Shown: positions 5,741 to 12,617 of the stretch, in pieces | Layout: each line of letters begins with the position of its first letter | Numbering within the stretch: the first letter of the stretch is position 1 | Origin: Pectinatus sp. | GTDB taxonomy: Bacteria > Bacillota > Negativicutes > Selenomonadales > Selenomonadaceae | DNA length: 14,049 nt | Assembly: GCA_020025135.1 (NCBI GenBank) | Contig: JAHHSQ010000032.1 | Location: 1 to 14,049, forward strand | Direction: 5' to 3' | Made by a program: the position numbers and the translations under genes | Notes under the pieces: model-generated | The model's database searches: none | What the model was told of the DNA's origin: nothing | What the model saw: the letters and a program-made list of their open reading frames with translations, nothing else

Positions 5741-8221
5741 GTGGCAGACGATATAAATAAACAATATACTGGTGTTGGTGAGGATAAAGAGACTGTGCAA
5801 AATTTGGGAACAGTCATCCCTGTCAAGCTAGAAGATGAGATGAAAAAATCTTATATTGACTATGCCATGAGTGTTATTGTCATGCGTGCCTTACCAGATG
5901 TGCGCGATGGTTTAAAACCGGTGCATAGACGTATTTTGTATGCTATGTATGAAGCGGGAATGACTCCGAATAAAGCTTATAAAAAATCGGCGCGCATTGT
6001 CGGGGAAGTTTTGGGGAAATATCATCCGCATGGCGACACTTCTGTTTACGATACCATTGTGCGTATGGCGCAAGATTTTTCCTATCGTTATATGCTTGCA
6101 GACGGCCATGGTAACTTTGGTTCTATAGACGGCGACTCGCCAGCAGCAATGCGTTATACAGAAGTACGCATGTCGAGAATTTCTGAAATGATGCTTGCCG
6201 ATATTGGCAAAAAGACGGTTGACTTTATGCCTAACTACGACGAATCATTGCAAGAACCAACAGTCTTGCCAGCAAAGATACCAAATTTATTGGTCAATGG
6301 TTCAGCCGGCATTGCCGTTGGCATGGCTACTAATATCCCCCCTCATAATATTGGGGAAGTTATTGATGCCTTATTTTTGCTTATCGATGAACCGGATTGT
6401 GAAATTGCTCAGTTAATGAATAAGATTACTGGGCCGGACTTTCCGACTGGCGGTTTAATTATGGGACGTTCCGGTATTGCCTCGGCGTATACTACTGGGC
6501 GTGGCTCAATTAAGATGCGTGCTAAAACTCATTTAGAAAATATGGATAAGGGTAAAAAACGCATTGTTGTTACGGAATTACCTTATCAAGTTAATAAGGC
6601 ACATTTGATAGAAAAAATAGCTACTTTAGTACGAGAAAAAACCATCGATGGTATTACGGGACTAAATGATGAGTCAGACCGCAATGGAATGCGTATTTCT
6701 ATTGAACTGCGCCGTGATGTTAATCCGGATATTTTGCTTAATCAACTCTATCGTCATACGCAACTGCAGGAAACCTTTGGGGCGATAATGCTAGCATTGG
6801 TAGATGGCCATCCGCGCATTTTAAATTTGAAAGAAATGCTCGTTTATTATTTGCGTCATCAAGAAGAAGTCATTAGACGGAGAACGGCTTATGATTTACA
6901 AAATGCCCAGGCGAGAGCACATATCTTAGAAGGTTTGACGATAGCTTTACAGAATTTAGATGCCGTCATTCAGGTTGTTAAAGAATCACGTTCTGCCGAT
7001 GTGGCTAGACAACAATTGATGCAAGGATATGCACTTAGTGATAAACAAGCTCAGGCGATTTTAGATTTAAAATTGCAACGGTTGACTGGTTTAGAGCAGG
7101 AAAAAATTGAAACAGAATATATTGAAACTAAATCTTTAATTGCCGAATTACAGGCTGTTCTAGCAGACGAACAAAAGATTTTGCAGATAATAAAAGAAGA
7201 ATTACAACAAGTTAAAGATAAATTTGGCGATAAAAGACGGACGGTCATTACTGAGGATATTTCGGAGTTAGACCCAGCAGATTTGATTCCAGAAGAAGAA
7301 ATCGTCATTACATTGACTGACAGTAACTATATCAAGAGACAGCCACTTGCTACATATAAAAGACAACGCCGTGGTGGTAGAGGTGTTACTGGCATGGGAA
7401 TGAAAGAGGAAGATTTTGTCGATAATATGATTGTGGCAACGACGCATCGTAATGTCCTCTTTTTTACCAATAAGGGACGTATGTATCAGTTGATGGGATA
7501 TGAAATTCCAGAATTTAGTCGTACCGCTAAGGGAACGGCTATCGTCAATATTTTGCCGATTGAAAAAGATGAGAAGATTACTGCCGTCATTCCAATTCAG
7601 GAGTTTAAGGAAGGACTTTATCTGTTTATGACGACGGCTAAAGGGATTGTCAAGAAAACAGCTTTGACCATGTATCATACTTTGCGCAAGCGTACTGGCC
7701 TAATAGCACTTTCTTTAGATGATGATGACGAATTGATTGCCGTTAAATTGACTGATGGAAATCAGAAAGTCATTTTAGGAACAAGAGATGGAAAGAGTAT
7801 CTGTTTCAAGGAAAGTGATGTGCGCAGTATGGGAAGAAATACACGCGGTGTGATTGGTATTTCTCTCCAGGCGGGAGATGTGGTAGTGAGCATGGACAAT
7901 ATTAGAGCCGGTAAACAGGTTCTGACTGTCACGCAAAATGGCTACGGAAAGAGAACGGCAGTAGAGGAATATCGTCTCCAAAAGCGCGGCGGTAAAGGAC
8001 TTATTAATATCAAAGTTACTGATAAAACGGGGCATGTAGTCGGATTGCGCGTAGTCAATGAAGAACAAGAATTGATGCTTATTACGACGGAAGGCATTGT
8101 CATTCGCTCAAATGTCAACGAAATTTCCGTCATCGGTCGCAATACACAAGGCGTTAAAGTGATGAAAACTCATCGGGAAGATAAAGTGGCTGCAATGGCA
8201 GTATTTTTGTTAGAAGAATAA
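5741..8221 (+). CDS. gyrA: DNA gyrase subunit A
   Basis: An 826-residue type II topoisomerase subunit that cuts and rejoins DNA for negative supercoiling together with GyrB. The N-terminal breakage-reunion domain shows YIDYAMSVIVMRALPDVRDG (about 38-57), GLKPVHRRILYAM, HPHGDTSVYD (Thr100 and Asp104 at positions equivalent to E. coli Ser83 and Asp87) and AAMRYTE with the catalytic Tyr139. The GyrA box QRRGGRG at 542-548 opens the C-terminal DNA-wrapping domain and separates it from ParC. The GTG start has AGGTGA 4 nt upstream, supporting it over internal ATGs. No gyrB is adjacent. It begins a same-strand run of genes reaching tRNA-Gly, with no clear terminator inside. Confidence 0.98.
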   Translation: MADDINKQYTGVGEDKETVQNLGTVIPVKLEDEMKKSYIDYAMSVIVMRALPDVRDGLKPVHRRILYAMYEAGMTPNKAYKKSARIVGEVLGKYHPHGDTSVYDTIVRMAQDFSYRYMLADGHGNFGSIDGDSPAAMRYTEVRMSRISEMMLADIGKKTVDFMPNYDESLQEPTVLPAKIPNLLVNGSAGIAVGMATNIPPHNIGEVIDALFLLIDEPDCEIAQLMNKITGPDFPTGGLIMGRSGIASAYTTGRGSIKMRAKTHLENMDKGKKRIVVTELPYQVNKAHLIEKIATLVREKTIDGITGLNDESDRNGMRISIELRRDVNPDILLNQLYRHTQLQETFGAIMLALVDGHPRILNLKEMLVYYLRHQEEVIRRRTAYDLQNAQARAHILEGLTIALQNLDAVIQVVKESRSADVARQQLMQGYALSDKQAQAILDLKLQRLTGLEQEKIETEYIETKSLIAELQAVLADEQKILQIIKEELQQVKDKFGDKRRTVITEDISELDPADLIPEEEIVITLTDSNYIKRQPLATYKRQRRGGRGVTGMGMKEEDFVDNMIVATTHRNVLFFTNKGRMYQLMGYEIPEFSRTAKGTAIVNILPIEKDEKITAVIPIQEFKEGLYLFMTTAKGIVKKTALTMYHTLRKRTGLIALSLDDDDELIAVKLTDGNQKVILGTRDGKSICFKESDVRSMGRNTRGVIGISLQAGDVVVSMDNIRAGKQVLTVTQNGYGKRTAVEEYRLQKRGGKGLINIKVTDKTGHVVGLRVVNEEQELMLITTEGIVIRSNVNEISVIGRNTQGVKVMKTHREDKVAAMAVFLLEE

Positions 8222-8239
8222 TAAATAGCGATATTGGAT

Positions 8240-8449
8240 ATGCAAAATTTTAGTAAGTATCTAATTTATTTGGGCATAGGTTGTTTTTTGTTGGGGGTAT
8301 TTTTGCACTGTTTTGGTAAATATATTCCCTTTGGCAATTTACCAGGTGATTTTTCGTGGGGAAAAGGGCATGTACATATCTATTTCCCCTTTACATCATC
8401 AATTATTTTAAGCATTATTTTATCGCTACTTTTATGGTTATTGCACTGA
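8240..8449 (+). CDS. Small DUF2905-like membrane protein
   Basis: About 69 residues with two hydrophobic segments: residues about 6-22 (YLIYLGIGCFLLGVFLH) and 50-68 (TSSIILSIILSLLLWLL). They are separated by a polar loop with FGNLPGDFSWGKGHVHIYFPF. The loop pattern LPGD-F/I-x-x-x-x-G-x-x-x-x-YFP followed by a second hydrophobic helix is the signature I associate with DUF2905, an uncharacterised bacterial membrane family. I place the start at ATG 8240, which fits family N-termini. A TTG two codons upstream (8234) is also in frame, and neither has a good ribosome site. It follows the gyrA stop by 18 nt and is probably co-transcribed. Function unknown. Confidence 0.75.
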   Translation: MQNFSKYLIYLGIGCFLLGVFLHCFGKYIPFGNLPGDFSWGKGHVHIYFPFTSSIILSIILSLLLWLLH

Positions 8450-8517
8450 TGTATCGGCTCAATAATATTTGAGGATAGTGTGTACACAATGAGCGAGATA
8501 AGTAATAGGAGAGAAAG

Positions 8518-10221
8518 ATGCGTTTATCGATACGATTACAGTTGATTTTGGGTTTATCGTTTTTTATTTTAGTCACCTTGGCCGGCTCTCTCTTGATTAC
8601 TCGCAGACTGGTATCGCAAGAATATGAGAATAATTTGATTAAAACCAATGATATTATAGCGCAGAGTATTTCTATCGATGTTTCGCAATTTCTTTATAAT
8701 ACCGGTGTAGTCAATAAAATTTTGTCTGACTATCCAGATTTGGATGATGAAACACCGCAGAGAAGAAGCGAAATTTTGAGTGAAATTCATCATCGCTACC
8801 CGTATATTGATATCATGAGTGTATTGAATGCGCAAGGTGATTTGGTCGCTTATTTTAGCCGAACTGAGCAAGACCATGCCGCCTACATGCTATGGCTAAA
8901 AACTATTTTGCAAAAAAAAATAGTTAAAGATAAGTATATCTATATGACGATGTCTGTTCCACTAGTGACTTTTATTCACCCTATCAAGCGGGATGGCAAA
9001 ATAGATGGTTATGCCGTAGTGTCGGTGCAAGCTAATCAAATTAGTAATATCATCAATCAATCGAACCTCATTAATGAAAGAGAAGCGTGTATTATCGATT
9101 CGCAAGGGGGGGTTATTCTTTCTTCTGGCGCTGTTAATTCAGGAGAAGTTTGTAATTTCAATACCTTGAAGCGACGTATTTTTGCTCGCGATAAGAGAAA
9201 TCATTTACAAATTAAAGATAATAGATTTGTTTATCGAGATGAGGCGTTGAATATATCTAATAGTTTCTATCGCACGATTCAGCGAGCTTTGCATGGTAAT
9301 AGCATTATTTCAGAATATATTGGTGAAAATGGCGATAAGTTTATTTGTGTTTCGCGACAAATTAATTTGCCAGGGGATGATTCTGGCGATAACTGGACTA
9401 TTTTAATTATTCAAAAGTACTCGGTTGTTACTAACTTTATGTACGATATTTTCCGCCATTTGTTGTGGGGGATGACGGCCATCTTGATTTTTGCCGTGGT
9501 ATTTGTTATTGTTTATTCCTATAATTTGACACGTCCCTTATACGATTTGATTTTGGCAACACATCGCATTCGAGAAGGGGCCTTTGATGTCTGTATCAGT
9601 ATGCGACGCAAGGATGAAATCGGTATTTTGGCGGAAAATTTCAATAAGATGGTCAACTATTTAGAAGAATTGCTGGAAAGTTTAAAGAAAAAGGAGAAGG
9701 AGATTTCTTTTTTTGCTTACCATGATTCTTTGACGGGATTGTACAATCGAGAATATTTTAATAAAAATTTACAAGAACGCTTGCAAACCGCCACTAAAAA
9801 TGGCAGTAAAATGGCTTTACTTTTTACAGACCTCGATAACTTTAAATATATAAATGATACTTACGGACATTCCATGGGAGATAAAACCCTTATCGAAGTT
9901 GGAGCAAGTTTAGTGCGTACTGTAGGTGAGTGTGGGGCAGCTTACAGATTAGGTGGCGATGAATTTATTGTCGTTGCTAATGTCGAAGATGATGCCACAG
10001 CATTGCATTTAGCGGCTAATACCCTGAAAGCTTTAAATGTCCATTTACCAACTGAAGATGGCGAAATAATCGTTTCAGGCAGCGTGGGGATGGCTATTTA
10101 TCCAGAAGATGGCCAAGAAACTGATGAATTGCTACATAAGGCAGATACTGCGATGTATTATGCGAAAAATTCCGGACGCAATCAATGGCGTTCCTATTCA
10201 CAGATTATAGATAAAATTTAA
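8518..10221 (+). CDS. Membrane-bound diguanylate cyclase (sensor-HAMP-GGDEF)
   Basis: A 567-residue protein with a first membrane helix at about 8-28, an extracytoplasmic sensor region of about 280 residues (probably a Cache-type fold, by size and layout only), and a second helix at about 317-338. A HAMP linker (about 338-392, TRPLYDLILATHRI...RRKDEIGILAENFNKM) and a GGDEF domain from about 398 follow. The cyclase signature is intact: DSLTGLYNREYF, FTDLDNFKYINDTYGHSMGD and GGDEF (479-483), so it should make c-di-GMP from two GTP. The inhibitory RxxD motif five residues before GGDEF is absent (GECG there), suggesting no canonical product inhibition. AGGAGAG 5 nt before ATG 8518 is a good ribosome site. 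The stop overlaps the upstream-most start of the next gene by one base. Confidence 0.93.
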   Translation: MRLSIRLQLILGLSFFILVTLAGSLLITRRLVSQEYENNLIKTNDIIAQSISIDVSQFLYNTGVVNKILSDYPDLDDETPQRRSEILSEIHHRYPYIDIMSVLNAQGDLVAYFSRTEQDHAAYMLWLKTILQKKIVKDKYIYMTMSVPLVTFIHPIKRDGKIDGYAVVSVQANQISNIINQSNLINEREACIIDSQGGVILSSGAVNSGEVCNFNTLKRRIFARDKRNHLQIKDNRFVYRDEALNISNSFYRTIQRALHGNSIISEYIGENGDKFICVSRQINLPGDDSGDNWTILIIQKYSVVTNFMYDIFRHLLWGMTAILIFAVVFVIVYSYNLTRPLYDLILATHRIREGAFDVCISMRRKDEIGILAENFNKMVNYLEELLESLKKKEKEISFFAYHDSLTGLYNREYFNKNLQERLQTATKNGSKMALLFTDLDNFKYINDTYGHSMGDKTLIEVGASLVRTVGECGAAYRLGGDEFIVVANVEDDATALHLAANTLKALNVHLPTEDGEIIVSGSVGMAIYPEDGQETDELLHKADTAMYYAKNSGRNQWRSYSQIIDKI

Positions 10222-10244
10222 TGGAGAAAAGAGGGATGAGGCAG

Positions 10245-11039
10245 ATGGCAACTAAACACAGTATCCATGTGGAAAAAGGTAATCCTGCTTCACAGATAAA
10301 GAAGGTCATAGCTGTTATGAGCGGGAAAGGTGGCGTTGGTAAAACCTCGGTGGCCTCTTTATTGGCAGTTAGTTTGCATAAAAAAGGTTACAAAGTAGGT
10401 ATTTTAGATGCCGATATCACTGGTCCATCAGTGCCGAAAGCCTTTGGATTAAATGAAGCTAAGGCAACGGCAGCAGGAGAGAATAATGATATTAAACCGG
10501 TGTATACAGCTAGTGGTATGCCACTTATGTCTATAAATTTTTTGTTGCCTGATAGTACTGACCCAGTAATTTGGCGGGGGCCACTTATCAGCAATGTCAT
10601 TAAGCAGTTTTGGAATAATGTTGTGTGGGGAGAATTAGATTATTTAGTCATTGATATGCCACCAGGTACTGGTGATGTTCCTTTGACTGTATTTCAATCT
10701 TTGCCAGTTGATGGGGTGGTCGTAGTCACAGCGCCACAAGATTTAGTGACTATCATCGTGCGTAAAGCAGTGAAAATGGCGCAGATGATGCGTAAACCAA
10801 TCCTCGGCTTGGTAGAAAATATGGCCTATTTTATTTGTCCCGATTGCGGTAAAAGACATAATATTTGGGGAGAAAGTCATCTGGCAGAAGTAGCTGCTAA
10901 TTATGAAATAAAAAATACGGTACAACTACCGTTAGAACCTCGTTTTGCTAGCGCTTGTGATGGCGCTGGTATTGAGAGTGTACAGATGGTCTTACCAGAT
11001 GAGTTTATAGATAACTTATTGTCTTCTTTGCAGAAATAA
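10245..11039 (+). CDS. Mrp/NBP35-family P-loop ATPase (Fe-S carrier type)
   Basis: A 264-residue protein of the Mrp/ApbC/NBP35 group, cytoplasmic ATPases implicated in carrying and inserting Fe-S clusters. It has the deviant Walker A SGKGGVGKTS (near residue 30), DADITGPSVPKAFG, and DMPPGTGDVPLT as Walker B region. The family's CxxC is in FICPDCGKRHNIWG (C198 and C201), the dimer-bridging cluster site. It is a stand-alone ATPase domain, without the N-terminal DUF59 domain found in longer Mrp proteins. I prefer ATG 10245 because AGAGGG lies 9 nt upstream. In-frame ATGs at 10221 (overlapping the cyclase stop) and 10236 are possible and would add 8 or 3 residues. The stop overlaps the next start (TAATG), indicating coupling. 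Confidence 0.92.
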   Translation: MATKHSIHVEKGNPASQIKKVIAVMSGKGGVGKTSVASLLAVSLHKKGYKVGILDADITGPSVPKAFGLNEAKATAAGENNDIKPVYTASGMPLMSINFLLPDSTDPVIWRGPLISNVIKQFWNNVVWGELDYLVIDMPPGTGDVPLTVFQSLPVDGVVVVTAPQDLVTIIVRKAVKMAQMMRKPILGLVENMAYFICPDCGKRHNIWGESHLAEVAANYEIKNTVQLPLEPRFASACDGAGIESVQMVLPDEFIDNLLSSLQK

Positions 11040-11716
11040 TGGTTACTAGGGTATATATAGCCGATACGAGTGAATTATTGCAACAGCAGAGTTTGTTCGA
11101 TTTAGGAATGAAGCGCGTCTCTGAGCAGAGACGCGCTAAAGTAGAAAGAACACGTCGCCCCATTAATAAAGCTCTCTCCTTGGGAGCTGGTATTTTATTG
11201 GCGCAGGGATTGTTGAAAGCCGGAATACCGAGCAGTAAACACCAATTTTATTGTAATGAGTACGGAAAGCCGTACTTATCTGGTGGTGAGCTTTTTTTTA
11301 ATTTATCACATTCAGGCACTTATGTAGCAGCGGTATTAAGTGAACGCGAGGTTGGTATAGATATTCAAAAATACACAACCTATCGGGCTGATATTATAAA
11401 GAGATTTTTTTGCCCAGAAGAACAATCGGTTTTAGAGCATTGTTTACCGGAGGAGCAAGCTAGGCTCTTTTTTCGTTATTGGACGTTGAAGGAAAGTTAT
11501 GTCAAGATGTGCGGAGCTGGTTTGGCCATGGTGCTACGTCATTATACGGTAGTTTTAGGAGAACAGGTTAGGATAAAGCATGCTGGGCAGGTGCAATTAG
11601 CTAGTTTTGCCGAATTGCCCACAGATAATTACACGGTATCTGTTTGTGAAAAAAGTGAACAGTTGGCATTGATTTGGGAAAAAATTTCTTTTTCTGAATT
11701 GCTTTTTGATGCTTAA
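11039..11716 (+). CDS. 4'-phosphopantetheinyl transferase (Sfp-type)
   Basis: A 225-residue enzyme that moves the phosphopantetheine arm of CoA onto a Ser of acyl or peptidyl carrier proteins. Family motifs in order are GKPYL (76-80), FNLSHSGTYVAAVL (87-100), VGIDIQ (105-110), FFCPEEQ (123-129) and WTLKESYVK (148-156). The metal-binding Asp108 and Glu152 are present. The second acid of the usual GxDxE is Gln110, a substitution to note. Size matches Sfp/HetI-type rather than the short AcpS. It starts in a TAATG overlap with the Mrp gene and lacks a strong ribosome site, so translation is probably coupled. No synthase cluster is visible, so it may serve fatty-acid ACP or a distant pathway. A perfect 12-bp inverted repeat lies in its 5' coding part (11112-11137). 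Confidence 0.92.
   Translation: MVTRVYIADTSELLQQQSLFDLGMKRVSEQRRAKVERTRRPINKALSLGAGILLAQGLLKAGIPSSKHQFYCNEYGKPYLSGGELFFNLSHSGTYVAAVLSEREVGIDIQKYTTYRADIIKRFFCPEEQSVLEHCLPEEQARLFFRYWTLKESYVKMCGAGLAMVLRHYTVVLGEQVRIKHAGQVQLASFAELPTDNYTVSVCEKSEQLALIWEKISFSELLFDA
11112..11137. repeat. Perfect 12-bp inverted repeat inside the transferase gene
   Basis: AGCGCGTCTCTG and its exact complement are separated by two bases (AG). It is much richer in G and C than the surrounding AT-rich coding sequence and encodes KRVSEQRRA in frame. No T-tract follows on either strand, so it is not an ordinary terminator. As RNA it would form a very stable hairpin about 75 nt after the start codon. Confidence 0.85.
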
Positions 11717-11727
11717 AATGATAAACT
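11699..11727 (+). promoter_or_regulatory. Possible promoter of tRNA-Gly
   Basis: TTGCTT (11699-11704), a 17-nt spacer and TAAACT (11722-11727) overlap the end of the transferase gene and place the start a few bases before the tRNA. The match is moderate. The tRNA could instead be cut from the long upstream transcript. Confidence 0.4.
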
Positions 11728-11737
11728 AAAGTAGTTC

Positions 11738-11811
11738 GCGGATATAGTTCATTGGTAGAATGAATGCTTCCCAAGCATTAGAGGGGGGTTCGATTCCCCT
11801 TATCCGCTCCA
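11738..11811 (+). tRNA. tRNA-Gly (CCC)
   Basis: A 74-nt tRNA with encoded CCA. The acceptor is GCGGATA / TATCCGC, the D-arm contains TTGGTAGAA, the anticodon arm is AATGC-TTCCCAA-GCATT with anticodon CCC, and the T-arm is GGGG-GTTCGATTC-CCC. It lies 21 nt after the transferase stop, on the same strand as the gyrA gene run, and is followed at once by a strong terminator. Confidence 0.96.
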
Positions 11812-11820
11812 AGAGGATAT

Positions 11821-11850
11821 AAGAGTTACCGTTGGGTAACTCTTTTTTTT
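11821..11850 (+). terminator. Strong terminator after tRNA-Gly
   Basis: A perfect 10-bp stem AAGAGTTACC / GGTAACTCTT with loop GTTG is followed by a run of T residues. It is the first clear terminator after gyrA and likely ends the whole same-strand gene run. Confidence 0.93.
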
Positions 11851-11959
11851 TGCCAATTTATATAGTAATTATAATAATTATTCAAAAAATAAAATAAACT
11901 TATTACTGTACAGTGTGACAAAAAACAAAATATATATTCCGTAAAAAGGAACGATTTTA

Positions 11960-11988
11960 TTGTAAATAGATTATAAATATGATAAAAT
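11960..11988 (+). promoter_or_regulatory. Probable promoter of the antiporter gene
   Basis: TTGTAA (11960-11965), a 17-nt spacer and TAAAAT (11983-11988) with TG one base upstream (extended -10). The start would be about 65 nt before the ATG at 12062. The remaining gap back to the tRNA-Gly terminator is AT-rich and contains a 10-bp palindrome, ACTGTACAGT (11905-11914), a possible operator. Confidence 0.5.
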
Positions 11989-12061
11989 ATTGCTTAACTC
12001 TTTTCTTCATAGATAATAGAGTCATTTATACTATATTTTAACAGAAAGTGAGGTAGGTAGG

Positions 12062-12151
12062 ATGAAGAAAGGGAACCTAAGTGGATTGGCGCCAATTGCC
12101 GTATTTTTATCGTTGTTTATTGGTGCCGGAATTATGTTTTCGGACTTTTAT
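12062..12151 (+). CDS. NhaC-family Na+/H+ antiporter, exon 1 (split by group I intron)
   Basis: The first 30 codons of the antiporter, ending ...FIGAGIMFSDFY. The sequence carries the first membrane helix (about LAPIAVFLSLFIGAGIMF) and ends at codon TAT. The very next triplet is the stop TAA, which is the first three bases of the intron, so unspliced message gives only a 30-residue peptide. AGGTAGG just before ATG 12062 is a good ribosome site. Family N-termini as I know them read ...GDFY-x-MP..V.F, matching the product of joining this exon to 12618. The piece is far below usual detection length but is supported by that junction. Confidence 0.82.
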
Positions 12152-12617
12152 TAAAATAGCAAGCTATTTTCTTGCGAGAAAGTGGCAAGCTGGCAATAGT
12201 AAGCGCATTGGGAAACTAGTGTGTCAAGATAGCTTATAGCTAAAAACGAAGAAATTGAATTGCTGGGAAGGTATAAAGCCAATTAAACTACAGCGTAATG
12301 ATGAAATAGGCATAGACGTAAAAGTCGCGAAAGCGGAAAAAATTAATTGGATAGTACATGGTCAAATCCTGCTTGTATTGTAAAAATTACCAATCAGCAG
12401 CTAAACTCTGAAAAAGAGAAAGCTCAACGACTATTCCTCGTAAGGGAAGTAGACCGAAAGCGATTGTCGGTCCAAGTGGTTTCGCCCTAGCAGCGAAAGC
12501 TGTGGGATAAGATATAGTCTGTGCTCTATTGAAAACTAGAGAAGTTCATCGGAGAACTGCATGGAAGGTAGCGCTTTTATGTGAACATTTAATTATTAAT
12601 ATTTGATATGATAACAG
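12152..12617 (+). ncRNA. Group I self-splicing intron 2 (in the NhaC-family gene)
   Basis: A 466-nt intron with no internal ORF. Core blocks are P (AATTGCTGGGAA, 12258-12269), Q (AATCAGCAGCTAA, 12392-12404), R (GCTCAACGACTATTC, 12422-12436) and S (AAGATATAGTCTG, 12509-12521). P7 pairs GACTAT (12429-12434) with ATAGTC (12514-12519). A stem CCAATTAA / TTAATTGG (12279-12286, 12343-12350) matches the intron 1 stem with a compensating base change. Exon end UUUAU pairs with guide GUAAG (12199-12203), with U12151-G12199 as wobble. The long P1 loop contains two extra hairpins, AAAATAGC / GCTATTTT and CTTGC / GCAAG (12153-12189). The intron ends in G12617. A P10 is less clear; GGCA (12192-12195) could pair with UGCC in exon 2. 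Joining gives TAT-AAA-ATG in frame. Confidence 0.9.

Noticed and set aside
5741..8221. ParC (topoisomerase IV) instead of GyrA
   Set aside because: A canonical GyrA box QRRGGRG is present at residues 542-548.
12152..12617. Group II intron or riboswitch
   Set aside because: No group II domain V, no GUGYG start and no reverse transcriptase. The P/Q/R/S blocks are specific to group I. I saw no c-di-GMP aptamer like the one linked to a Clostridioides difficile group I intron.
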